Shown: positions 44,778-52,966 of the stretch, piece by piece
Numbering within the stretch: the stretch's first letter is position 1
Layout of the letters: the number at the start of each line of letters is the position of its first letter
Source: an uncultured Desulfobacter sp.
Lineage (GTDB): Bacteria > Desulfobacterota > Desulfobacteria > Desulfobacterales > Desulfobacteraceae
Length of the DNA: 64,000 nucleotides
Assembly: GCF_963665355.1 (NCBI RefSeq)
Contig: NZ_OY762229.1
Span: 4,402,001-4,466,000, forward strand
Direction: 5' to 3'
Notes under the pieces: generated by a model
Told to the model about the DNA's origin: nothing
The model's input: the letters and a program-made list of their open reading frames with translations, nothing else
Databases searched by the model: none
Program-made: the position numbers and the translations under genes

Positions 44778-45236
44778 TCAGCCAATCAGATAAGTGCCTG
44801 TTCCTGTGGCGATCCGGACATCATGTTCATTGTAAAGGTCAATTTTTGTAACCACTATGCGTCTGCCGGCCCTGATAATTCGGCTTCTGCATTCGAAGGA
44901 TTCACCCCTGCCCGGCATTAAATAATCGACCCGAATATTAATCGTGGCAGATTCAACAAGTTTTTGACCGATTTCTTCAAAAGATTTGCCTTCTTGAAAT
45001 TTTGCACAGGAAATCAGTGCAGAAAGCCCTCCGGTCAAATCAAGGACTGATGCGGTGACGCCTCCATGCAGAATACCGGCTGATGAATTTCCTATGAGAT
45101 CCGCTTTCATCTCAAAGATGGTAACAGCCTCGCCCGAATCGTAATCCAGATATTTTATATCAATCCCAAGAACCTTATTGAACGGCAGCATCTCAAGGTA
45201 GTATTTTTTTATATTCTCAATTACATATTCACTCAT
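44778..45236 (-). CDS. Hotdog-fold acyl-CoA thioesterase (PaaI/YigI-like)
   Basis: 152 residues. The hotdog signature is ILHGGVTASVLDLTGGLSAL (~55-75: HGG, then the catalytic-type Asp). The C-terminal strands VDYLMPGRGESFECRSRIIRAGRRI are typical of the 4HBT/PaaI group. Hydrolyses acyl-CoA thioesters, chain unknown. The ATG stands two bases past the stop of an open frame of unclear status (45238-45412). Confidence 0.88.
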   Translation of the reverse strand: MSEYVIENIKKYYLEMLPFNKVLGIDIKYLDYDSGEAVTIFEMKADLIGNSSAGILHGGVTASVLDLTGGLSALISCAKFQEGKSFEEIGQKLVESATINIRVDYLMPGRGESFECRSRIIRAGRRIVVTKIDLYNEHDVRIATGTGTYLIG

Positions 45237-45412
45237 ATCAATTCTGCTCGATTTTGAATTTTAGTTTCCATGCTATATATCGTACCAACGGCATCGGCAC
45301 AATGGGCGAGATTATTGATTGCTCAAAATGGATACCATAGAAATTATGTTTATCCAGAAACCCTTTTCCCGCTACCAGCTGGCCAATAAAATCCGCCAGG
45401 CCCTTGCCCCGG

Positions 45413-45949
45413 CTAATTCGCCTTAAGGGGTTTCCAGGAAATTTCGCACTCCCCGGTATACCCGGAAACATAAATAACCCCGTCTGAAACCGTAACTGAA
45501 AGGTCCATTGTCCTGTTGGCCAATCGAGCCAGTTCCTGTATGCCTTTCCATTGGAGTTGAAAGACCTCCGCACTTAACCTCTGGAACTTTTCCCCTTCCT
45601 TCTCCCACCAGCTGTCTGACTTGAGGTTAAAGGAATATACCCGCACTGCAGAAGAGAGCCGTCCGGCCTTTTTGACCCGGTCAAAGGAAGGTTCTCCCAC
45701 CTCAACCCAGAGGGCAATCCTGCCATCCAGGGTTTTCTCCCAGATATCCGGCTCCTCCACAGTGGAAAGCCCCCGGGTCATGGTCAGGGCTTCAGTGGCA
45801 TTCATGCAGAATGCGATCACTCTGGCCATCATGCGCTCAACAGATTCAGAAGGGTGCTGGGCAAGGGTAAGGTTCAGGGTATCGTAAACATTTCGGTCCA
45901 CATCGGCCAAGGTGATATTTGCTTTAAAAATTGTTGGTTTAAGGGCCAC
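45413..45949 (-). CDS. yaeQ: YaeQ family protein
   Basis: 178 residues, normal for YaeQ. Family patterns: FKANITLADVDRNVYDTLNLT, ESVERMMARVIAFCMNA, EEPDIWEKTLDGRIALWVEVG, DRVKKAGRLS and RVYSF. YaeQ adopts a PD-(D/E)xK nuclease-like fold; the biological role is unsettled. The 170 bp downstream before the thioesterase gene contain an open minus frame (GKGLADFIGQLVAGKGFLDK...) that I cannot assign. Confidence 0.92.
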   Translation of the reverse strand: MALKPTIFKANITLADVDRNVYDTLNLTLAQHPSESVERMMARVIAFCMNATEALTMTRGLSTVEEPDIWEKTLDGRIALWVEVGEPSFDRVKKAGRLSSAVRVYSFNLKSDSWWEKEGEKFQRLSAEVFQLQWKGIQELARLANRTMDLSVTVSDGVIYVSGYTGECEISWKPLKAN

Positions 45950-46061
45950 TTATTATCCTAATGGTTAAAATCATGTCAATTCATCATTCAGCCAAACCAG
46001 GTGTCCACATGTTCTACACATTGCTCTATACATGATACACACCCTGACAGGTATGGTACAT

Positions 46062-46487
46062 TCATTCAGCACTTGGACAATCATGCTGCCCAGTGACCAG
46101 AGGCTTGATATCCAATATTGGTGTTCCGTCAATCATGTCGATGTGCTTAACCCCGATGTGCCGTCCGTCTTTACTTGTCACCTCAACCACACTCATGCCA
46201 ATGGCATTGGGCCTAATGGGTGAGCAGATACTGAATACGCCTCTGCTTGATGACCGGTGGGGCGGGGTCTGAAACAGGTATTCTGAACTAAATGCCGGAC
46301 TTTTGTGAAAATGGAAAAGCACCACGATTTCCTGCCCGATTTCAATATCACGCAGGGCTGAAGCGTATTCCGGAAAGATCTCCAATACGCCTTTTTCCTG
46401 TGACACAGACCAGTGCCTGGGCAGTGTTGTTGCATTGGTTCGTACAAAACCAATGGGCAAAAAGGAAATGGTTTTATCGGTTGTCAT
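46062..46487 (-). CDS. TrmO-like (TsaA/UPF0066) tRNA methyltransferase family protein
   Basis: 141 residues. Beta-barrel TsaA domain with PIGFVRTN, LRDIEIGQEIVVLFHFHKS, and the SAM-binding signature GVFSICSPIRPNAIGMSVVEV. In E. coli TrmO this domain methylates N6-threonylcarbamoyladenosine in tRNA-Thr. This shorter stand-alone version lacks the C-terminal extension, so its substrate could differ. Confidence 0.85.
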   Translation of the reverse strand: MTTDKTISFLPIGFVRTNATTLPRHWSVSQEKGVLEIFPEYASALRDIEIGQEIVVLFHFHKSPAFSSEYLFQTPPHRSSSRGVFSICSPIRPNAIGMSVVEVTSKDGRHIGVKHIDMIDGTPILDIKPLVTGQHDCPSAE

Positions 46488-46643
46488 TTTAATCTCCTCT
46501 GTTCAGTTCCCGGCGTTTTGATTCCCCGTAAGATTGACAAGTTGTCAACTTAACATAAAAAAGGCGAGTTGAAAAAGGCTCTTTCAATCGTGTTGAATTT
46601 GTTGTAATCAACGCTCATGGAGGAGATAAGGAAACCTTTAACC

Positions 46644-47984
46644 ATGCGTGTGGCCATCGTGGATGATGAGCCCATTGCATGCAGGGAAATAGCGCGGGGA
46701 CTCAGTCGGCGGGCCGACTATGAGATTGAATCATTTGCGGATGGAGAATCTTTTCTAAAGCGCATGGAAACTGTGCGCTTTGACCTGCTTTTATGTGATT
46801 TGAAACTTCCGGGCATGGACGGCATGGAAGTGCTTTCCCTGGTTAAAAAGTCCTACCCTGATACCGAAGTCATTATTTTTACAGGTTATGGGTCCATTGA
46901 TACAGCGGTTGCTGCCGTTCAGTCAGGGGCCTTTCACTTTCTGGTCAAGCCTGTGAAAATGGATCTTCTTTTTTCGTTAAGTCGGCGGGCACTGCAGGCC
47001 GTCCAGCTTATCCGGGAGACAACGGAACTTAAAAAAGCGCTGATCAAACAGTCCCGGGAGCAGTTTCTCATCGGGCACTCCCCGGCCATTCAGGACGTGC
47101 TGCGGATGATTGACAAGGTGAAATCCTTAAACTGCAGCGTTTTAATCCAGGGAGAAAGCGGTACCGGCAAGGAGCTTGTGGCCCGGGCCCTTCACTTTTT
47201 AGGCACACGCCAGAAGGAACCGTTCATAGCCTTCTCCTGCGGCGGCTTCTCCGACGATCTGATTACCAACGAACTGTTCGGCCATGAAAAAGGGGCGTTT
47301 ACCGGAGCCGTCAGCACAAAGATCGGACTACTGGAATCCGCGGATAAAGGCACGATTTTTTTAGATGAGATCGGCATGATGCCGCCGAACATGCAGGTCA
47401 AACTATTACGGTTCATCCAGGAAAGAAATCTTCTGCGGGTGGGAGGAACCAGACCCATTTCGGTGGATGCCCGTCTGATCGCCGCCGGCAACCACAACCT
47501 GAAAAAAGAAGTTGAGCTGCAGAATTTCAGGGAGGATCTCTACTACCGCCTCAATGTGGTCTCCATCATGCTGCCGCCCCTGCGGCACCGCAAGGAGGAT
47601 ATCCCCCTGCTCATCCAGCATTTTCTGACCCGGTACAACAGACAGTTTAAAAAAGATATTGCCGGTGTGGACAAAAAGGCCATGGCCGTGCTCAACCAGT
47701 ATCCTTTCCCAGGCAATGTCCGGGAACTTGAAAATATCATCGAACGCGGCGTAGCCCTGACCGAAAACAGGTATATCGGATGCGAAGATCTGCCCCGGGA
47801 CCTTCTGGAACTCTCATTTACCAGTGTGGATGAATCACAGCTTGAATCGCTGGAGGCAGTTGAAAAAAAATACATTGAAAAGATTCTTGAGCAAACCGGG
47901 TTCAACAAGGGCAAAGCCGCCCAGATCCTCAACCTTCCCAGAACAACCCTGTGGCGGAAAATGAAAAAGTACAAGCTGGATTAA
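46644..47984 (+). CDS. Sigma-54-dependent NtrC-family response regulator
   Basis: I prefer the ATG at 46644 (MRVAIVDDE, preceded by AAGGA) over 46617. Receiver domain ~1-115 with DD and D in LLLCDLKLPGMDG, T in IIFTGYGS, K in FLVKPVKM. AAA+ domain ~140-375 with Walker A GESGTGKE, the sigma-54 contact loop EKGAFTGA, Walker B GTIFLDEIG and R-finger FREDLYYRL. Fis-type HTH at the end (KGKAAQILNLPRTTLWRKM). No histidine kinase gene is adjacent. Activates sigma-54 promoters when phosphorylated. Confidence 0.95.
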   Translation: MRVAIVDDEPIACREIARGLSRRADYEIESFADGESFLKRMETVRFDLLLCDLKLPGMDGMEVLSLVKKSYPDTEVIIFTGYGSIDTAVAAVQSGAFHFLVKPVKMDLLFSLSRRALQAVQLIRETTELKKALIKQSREQFLIGHSPAIQDVLRMIDKVKSLNCSVLIQGESGTGKELVARALHFLGTRQKEPFIAFSCGGFSDDLITNELFGHEKGAFTGAVSTKIGLLESADKGTIFLDEIGMMPPNMQVKLLRFIQERNLLRVGGTRPISVDARLIAAGNHNLKKEVELQNFREDLYYRLNVVSIMLPPLRHRKEDIPLLIQHFLTRYNRQFKKDIAGVDKKAMAVLNQYPFPGNVRELENIIERGVALTENRYIGCEDLPRDLLELSFTSVDESQLESLEAVEKKYIEKILEQTGFNKGKAAQILNLPRTTLWRKMKKYKLD

Positions 47985-47994
47985 TGTGTTTAGT

Positions 47995-48630
47995 TCAAAC
48001 GCTGGTAACGGACGGGCACAAATCATTTAGAAAACACCGGTCACATGCTGGTTTTCTGGCATGGCAGATCCGCCGACCCAGATAGATAAACTGCAACCCG
48101 ATATCGTTCCACACAGACCTGGGCAAAACATCCATCAATTCAAACTCAACTTTGACCGGATCTTTTTTATCGGTAAGCCCAAGACGCCCGGACACCCGGA
48201 GCACATGGGTATCCACCACAATGGTTGGAAAATTAAAACATACGGACCGGACCACATTGGCGGTTTTCCTTCCCACACCGGGCAGACTGGTCAATGCTTT
48301 GATATCCCGGGGGACCTTCCCGTTGAACTCATTTTGAATTTTGTGTGAACAGGCCTTGATATTCTTTGCCTTGTTATTGTAAAAGCCGGTGGAAAAAATG
48401 ATTTTTTTTATATCATCAAGGTTTGCCCCGGCAAGGGCCCTGGGATCAGGGTAACGGGCAAACAACTCCTTTGTCACCTTGTTGACCTGGCCATCCGTGC
48501 ACTGGGCAGACAGGATGGTTGCAATGAGCAGCTCAAAGGCACTGGCGTGATCAAGCTGGGTATTGACAACCGGATAGTGCGTTTTTAATCTTTCGATAAC
48601 AACCGACACAAATTGGGATATCTGTTCCAT
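47995..48630 (-). CDS. nth: Endonuclease III
   Basis: About 211 residues from MEQISQFVSV at 48630. Helix-hairpin-helix LPGVGRKTANVV with the catalytic Lys, catalytic Asp in VVDTHVLRV, and the [4Fe-4S] ligands C-x6-C-x2-C-x5-C in CHARKPACDRCFLNDLC. DNA glycosylase/AP lyase that removes oxidised pyrimidines in base excision repair. Divergent from the PP-loop gene with a 16-bp gap, so the two promoters overlap the other gene's start region. Confidence 0.96.
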   Translation of the reverse strand: MEQISQFVSVVIERLKTHYPVVNTQLDHASAFELLIATILSAQCTDGQVNKVTKELFARYPDPRALAGANLDDIKKIIFSTGFYNNKAKNIKACSHKIQNEFNGKVPRDIKALTSLPGVGRKTANVVRSVCFNFPTIVVDTHVLRVSGRLGLTDKKDPVKVEFELMDVLPRSVWNDIGLQFIYLGRRICHARKPACDRCFLNDLCPSVTSV

Positions 48631-48646
48631 AACTAAAAGCTTATAT

Positions 48647-49657
48647 ATGACCCATACTAAAACCACAAGACAGGTCAAGGCCCTGGGACTTTGTTCGGGC
48701 GGACTTGACAGCATGCTGGCAGCCCTGCTGCTCAAAGACCAGGGTATTGATGTGACCTGGATCAGTTTTGAAACCCCCTTTTTTGATGCCTACGCCGCAA
48801 AAAAAGCCTCCAGACAGATCGGTATTCCCCTGATTGTAGAAGACATCACCGATGCCTACATGGAGATGATGAAAGCACCCAGAGCAGGTTTCGGCAAAAA
48901 CATGAACCCCTGTATGGACTGCCATACACTGATGTTTGCCAGGGCAGGCGCCGTGATGATGGAAATGGGTGCCGACTTTCTCTTTTCAGGAGAGGTGGTG
49001 GGCCAGCGGCCCAAATCACAAACCAAGAATTCCTTGCGTTATGTGGAAAAGAATAGCGGCTTTGACGGACTGATCCTTCGCCCCTTGAGCGCAGGCATAC
49101 TACCCGAAACCATTGTCGAGCAAAAGGGTCTTGTGGACCGAAGCCGTCTTTTGTCCATCAACGGACGAAGCAGAAAACCCCAGGCCGCCCTGGCAGAAAA
49201 GTACGGCATCATGGAGTACCCCTCTCCGGCCGGCGGATGCCTGCTCACGGACAAAGGGTTTTCCCAGAGGTTAAGGGATCTTTTATATGTCCAGAAAACC
49301 CAGAACAAAACCCAGCTGCATCTGCTCAAACACGGCCGTCACTTCCGCCTGGACAATTTGTCCAAGCTTGTGGTGGGCAGGAAAAAAACAGAAAACAAAC
49401 GGATCATGGATCTCTATGATCCCGATACCCACATCCGGCTTCGCTGTACCCACCTGCCCGGCCCGGATGCCCTGGTTTTCGGCCAGACCGACGAAAAGGC
49501 CCTGCGCCTGGCAGCCACCATCACAGCCGGGTACACCAAAGCCCCTGCCGGTGCATTAACGAAGATCACTATTTTTCAAAAACAGGGGATCAGGGAAATG
49601 GAAGTTGTCACCCCTGAATCCGGGGCCTTTCACGACCTGTTGATACAGAGACCCTGA
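48647..49657 (+). CDS. PP-loop ATPase, ThiI/MnmA-like tRNA sulfur-transfer protein
   Basis: 336 residues. PP-loop SGGLDSMLAALLL (~17-30), then a conserved CMDCH (~89-93) and AGGCLLTD (~195) supplying Cys pairs for sulfur transfer or a cluster, and a C-terminal DUF814-like domain (~215-330). Proteins of this architecture in Desulfobacterota are usually named tRNA (5-methylaminomethyl-2-thiouridylate)-methyltransferase-like; activation of tRNA uridine for thiolation is the likely reaction. Confidence 0.85.
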   Translation: MTHTKTTRQVKALGLCSGGLDSMLAALLLKDQGIDVTWISFETPFFDAYAAKKASRQIGIPLIVEDITDAYMEMMKAPRAGFGKNMNPCMDCHTLMFARAGAVMMEMGADFLFSGEVVGQRPKSQTKNSLRYVEKNSGFDGLILRPLSAGILPETIVEQKGLVDRSRLLSINGRSRKPQAALAEKYGIMEYPSPAGGCLLTDKGFSQRLRDLLYVQKTQNKTQLHLLKHGRHFRLDNLSKLVVGRKKTENKRIMDLYDPDTHIRLRCTHLPGPDALVFGQTDEKALRLAATITAGYTKAPAGALTKITIFQKQGIREMEVVTPESGAFHDLLIQRP

Positions 49658-49726
49658 TTTGTCCCCTTTTTTCCCATACGTCTCTTCCCCATTGACAGGC
49701 TCTTGTACATTGCATATGACAACCCC

Positions 49727-50929
49727 ATGAAAAAACAGATGATCAGTGATCCGTCAGACCGGGTCTACAGAAAACTGCAGCAGCATCTGGACCGGCAGCC
49801 GGTTGGTTTTCCGCCATCGTCCGATGGTGCGGACATCAGGCTTCTCAAGCATGTGTTTTCACCCGAAGAGGCCGCCATCGCCACCTGCCTGAGCCACATG
49901 CCCCGGCCCGTGGAAGAAATTTTCAGCCGGGCCGTCCATATGGTCCCGTCCTTGGACGAGTTGAAAGACCATCTCACAACCATGGTCCAAAAAGGCGGCA
50001 TTGAATTCCATCGGAAGGATAATCAGGATTATTATGCAAACGTTCCCCTGGTAGTGGGTATTTACGAACTCCAGGTTAACCGGCTCACCCCGGAATTTAT
50101 CCGGGATTTCAAGTCATATACATCGGGAAAACGGTTCGGGCTCTCTTTTCTTGGCACCGGCCGATCACAGATGAGAACCATCCCTGTTCATAAAAGCATC
50201 ACCCCTGCCCTGCCCGCAGCCCATTACGACCAGATCCTTTGCCTTCTTGAAAAAGCCGCTTTGCCCATTGTGGTGCTGCCGTGCATCTGCAGGAAGAAAA
50301 AAGCCCTGCAGGGAGATTTGTGCAGGCAGACCCGGCGGGAGGAGACCTGCATGGCCATGGGAAGTATTGCCCAGACCCTGATCAAAATGGATCTGGGACG
50401 GGAAATAACAAAGGGTGAAGCCAGGGACATCATCAGCCAAAACCAGGAAGAGGGTCTGGTTCTCCAGCCGTCCAACACCCAGAAAATTGAATTCCTGTGC
50501 TCCTGCTGCGGCTGTTGCTGTTCGATGCTGAACCTTCACAAAGATCTTCCCCGGCCTCTGGATTTCTGGGAGACAGGATTTCAGGCCCAACTTGCGGCAA
50601 ACGACTGCGTGGGCTGTGGCCAATGCGCGGACAAATGCCCTGTCCAGGCGCTTTATTTTCCTGAAACAGTCAACGAACAGCGGCAAAAGGCCAACCCTGT
50701 CATAGACCATGACCGCTGCATCGGGTGCGGCCAGTGTGTTGCGGCATGCAGGCCAGGAGCACTCTCTCTGGTCCCCAGGCCACACCAGGCACCGCCTCCG
50801 GCAGGCCGGGACGAACTGTACGCAGAACTGCTCGCTCATAAAAAAAAGCCGCTGGCCCGGACCCGGGTGATCGGAAAACTGACCAGAGCAATGATTGTAA
50901 AACGTGATATCCGCCTGCTGAAACAGTGA
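49727..50929 (+). CDS. Two-cluster 4Fe-4S ferredoxin domain protein
   Basis: I chose the ATG at 49727. About 400 residues. N-terminal winged-helix-like region (~20-110: PVEEIFSRAVHM...LKDHLTTMVQKGGIEF). A central Cys set LPCICRKKK...LCRQ and CSCCGCCCSML (~265). C-terminal bacterial ferredoxin pair NDCVGCGQCADKCPVQAL and DRCIGCGQCVAACRPGAL (~300-350). This architecture is common in anaerobes, where it acts as an electron carrier coupled to oxidoreductases. The partner is unknown. The unusual Cys-rich CSCCGCCC block may bind another cluster. Confidence 0.88.
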   Translation: MKKQMISDPSDRVYRKLQQHLDRQPVGFPPSSDGADIRLLKHVFSPEEAAIATCLSHMPRPVEEIFSRAVHMVPSLDELKDHLTTMVQKGGIEFHRKDNQDYYANVPLVVGIYELQVNRLTPEFIRDFKSYTSGKRFGLSFLGTGRSQMRTIPVHKSITPALPAAHYDQILCLLEKAALPIVVLPCICRKKKALQGDLCRQTRREETCMAMGSIAQTLIKMDLGREITKGEARDIISQNQEEGLVLQPSNTQKIEFLCSCCGCCCSMLNLHKDLPRPLDFWETGFQAQLAANDCVGCGQCADKCPVQALYFPETVNEQRQKANPVIDHDRCIGCGQCVAACRPGALSLVPRPHQAPPPAGRDELYAELLAHKKKPLARTRVIGKLTRAMIVKRDIRLLKQ

Positions 50930-50969
50930 AACCCATTGGCAGCTTCTGAACCAAAGCCACAGATTAACT

Positions 50970-51064
50970 TGTTTTATACGAAAGACTGGGGAAGTCACTC
51001 AGATCTTTCAAACTTTTTTTGTGGGCTGAGCCCGGCAGCTGATATGTCAGGTCAGCCCATGGCT
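50970..51064. repeat. Intergenic hairpin repeat, copy 2
   Basis: Second copy of the unit at 44505-44598, again in a gap between genes (after the ferredoxin gene, before the DUF2334 gene). Core hairpin GGGCTGAGCCCGG ... GTCAGGTCAGCCC. Confidence 0.85.
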
Positions 51065-51095
51065 GTTAGTCCGACTTTATTGAAAGGATGGTCAC

Positions 51096-51941
51096 GTGCG
51101 AACCATAGTCTTTTTCCAGCGAACTCTTGTTACCTTTCTATTTGTATGTATGATTTCATTCATGTCTTGCACCAGCCATCAAATTGAGAAGAAACAAATC
51201 AATGTCGTTTTTCGGTTAGATGATTATTCAGCTTGCAGCAATACGGACTTGGAGCTGAGAATCATTGATGCTTTCCGAATGAATGAAGCCTGCATAACTT
51301 TAGGAGTTATCCCCTATGTATGTGCCAACGATATTCATGATCCCTCGGGGCAGGAACTCATCCCTTTGACTTCAATGAAAGGGAATATTTTAAAAAGCGG
51401 CTTGAATGAGGGTGTAATAGATGTCGCATTACATGGTTACTCCCACCAGACAATCAGCACCGGACAATGGACAGAATTTTCAGGCCTGGATTACGACAAT
51501 CAGGTAGAAAGATTAACCAAAGGCAAGCAACTCCTTGAAAGTTTGATTGATGCGCCTGTCACTACCTTTGTGCCGCCGTGGAACAGGTTCGACCTGAATA
51601 CATTACGTGCCCTTGAAGAGCTTGGGTTTTCAACTCTTTCTGCGGGCAAAAAGATAAGAGGGGTAACAGAAGAGTGTAAGCTTAATATCCTGCCGTATAC
51701 ATGCAACCTTTCCGGGCTTCGCGATGCCATCGAAGCATCACAAACATCTTCGGACACTCAACCCGTCATTGTTGTCCTGTTCCATGAATATGACTTTCAG
51801 GAGATTGATGGGAAGCGCGGTCGCATCACTTATCAAAAGTTTTATGAACTTATGAAATGGTTGAAATCCCAGAGAGATGTTCGACTGCTTTCAATCAGCC
51901 AGGCCACTCAAGTGATTAATGACTTGATGAGTGCCAAATAA
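51096..51941 (+). CDS. DUF2334/polysaccharide-deacetylase-like lipoprotein
   Basis: 281 residues. Signal TLVTFLFVCMISFMSC, with lipobox Cys ~25. NodB-like features: VVFRLDDYSA (Asp pair), VALHGYSH (metal His), FVPPWNRFDLNTL and VIVVLFHEYDF. Matches the DUF2334 subgroup of carbohydrate deacetylase folds. Anchored to the membrane facing the periplasm, it would act on a glycan or cell-envelope polymer. Single gene. Confidence 0.88.
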   Translation: MRTIVFFQRTLVTFLFVCMISFMSCTSHQIEKKQINVVFRLDDYSACSNTDLELRIIDAFRMNEACITLGVIPYVCANDIHDPSGQELIPLTSMKGNILKSGLNEGVIDVALHGYSHQTISTGQWTEFSGLDYDNQVERLTKGKQLLESLIDAPVTTFVPPWNRFDLNTLRALEELGFSTLSAGKKIRGVTEECKLNILPYTCNLSGLRDAIEASQTSSDTQPVIVVLFHEYDFQEIDGKRGRITYQKFYELMKWLKSQRDVRLLSISQATQVINDLMSAK

Positions 51942-52107
51942 AAACTTTGTAGGACAAACACGGACATCCGAAAGGGAGTTGCGCTGATTTACGCTATGAC
52001 CATGGGTGGCTATAGTTGAGTCAATTCTAACATGAACACGGTTTAACAAAACCTGATTTATGGCAGAAAGGAATACCAACTATACTTACTTTTAAGGAGA
52101 CAGACAC

Positions 52108-52254
52108 ATGAAAAAAATTTTCAAAAAAAGCATGATCGCTCTTATGGTTGTATTGTTCAGCGCGACCCTTGTTATGGCTGCAGATCAAACCCGGGACCGG
52201 AAAAAAGATGGGTCTTGCGATAACGATTGCCCCTACAACTACTACTGCCAATAA
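52108..52254 (+). CDS. Short secreted Cys-rich peptide
   Basis: 48 residues, too short for routine calling. A strong ribosome-binding site TTAAGGAG lies nine bases upstream. Sec signal MKKIFKKSMIALMVVLFSA then VMA, cleavage expected after AMA-like VMA. The mature peptide is only ~22 residues, charged, ending SCDNDCPYNYYCQ with three Cys. Followed by a strong hairpin. No family recognised. Its isolation and good translation signals favour a real gene. Confidence 0.6.
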   Translation: MKKIFKKSMIALMVVLFSATLVMAADQTRDRKKDGSCDNDCPYNYYCQ

Positions 52255-52293
52255 AAAAACCTATTAAGACAGCCTTTATTGAGCAGACACTCA

Positions 52294-52335
52294 ACCGCCG
52301 ATTTGTCGAAACCAATGTTTCCGGAAATCGGCGGT
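52294..52335. terminator. Bidirectional terminator-like hairpin
   Basis: Stem ACCGCCGATTT / AAATCGGCGGT with a ~20-base loop, between the converging Cys-rich peptide gene and the response regulator gene. No long T run on either side. Confidence 0.6.
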
Positions 52336-52336
52336 A

Positions 52337-52966
52337 TTATACAAGGCCTTGTTTAACCGCATAATGGGTGAACTGCGAGTTATTCTCCATGCCCATTTTG
52401 GCCAGGGCACGGGACCGGTTGGTGCTGATGGTTTTAACGCTCAGACACATCTCTTCAGCGATCTGTGATACGGTCTTTCCTGCAGCAATCATGACCATGA
52501 CCTGGTATTCCCGGTCTGAAAGATTTTCATGAAGTTCGCATTCAGATTTTTTCTCCAGATACTCCGCCATTTTTTCCGACAGTGAAGCGCTGATATATTT
52601 ACCACCGCGAGCCACTTTCCGAATGGCTTCAACCAATTGTTCAGGCGCACTGTCTTTGGTCAGGTATCCGGATACGCCGGCTTTGATGGTCCGGATGGCA
52701 TACTGCTCTTCCGGGTAAATGCTGAGCATCAGAATCGGCAAATCCGGCTTTTCTTTTTTTATCTGTTTCAATGTATCCAGACCGTTTCCGTCAGGCATGC
52801 TGATATCCAGCAGAACCACATCCCACTCCCCTTCGCGTATCATGTCCAGCGCCTGGGCTCCTCCGGAAGCCTCGCCGGCTACGGTCATGTCCGGATTATT
52901 GGACAAAATCTGTTTGAGTCCTTTGCGCACAATGGCATGATCATCTGCAATCAAAATTTTCAGCAT
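52337..52966 (-). CDS. NarL/LuxR-type response regulator
   Basis: 209 residues. Receiver ~1-118 with acidic pair IADDHAIV, phospho-acceptor Asp in VVLLDISMPDG, switch residue in LMLSIYPEE, Lys in YLTKDSAP. LuxR-type HTH ~145-205 (LSDREYQVMVMIAAGKTVSQIAEEMCLSVKTISTNRSRAL). Its ATG follows directly the stop of the histidine kinase, so the two are co-translated. It is the output of the three-gene sensory operon with the kinase and a periplasmic binding protein. Confidence 0.95.
   Translation of the reverse strand: MLKILIADDHAIVRKGLKQILSNNPDMTVAGEASGGAQALDMIREGEWDVVLLDISMPDGNGLDTLKQIKKEKPDLPILMLSIYPEEQYAIRTIKAGVSGYLTKDSAPEQLVEAIRKVARGGKYISASLSEKMAEYLEKKSECELHENLSDREYQVMVMIAAGKTVSQIAEEMCLSVKTISTNRSRALAKMGMENNSQFTHYAVKQGLV

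Noticed and set aside
44600-44785. 61-codon minus-strand frame after the thioesterase gene
   Set aside because: Overlaps the thioesterase end and shows no family resemblance; could be debris.
45238-45573. Minus-strand frame between YaeQ and the thioesterase
   Set aside because: The first half is a shadow of yaeQ; the last ~55 codons look protein-like but I could not match them to anything.
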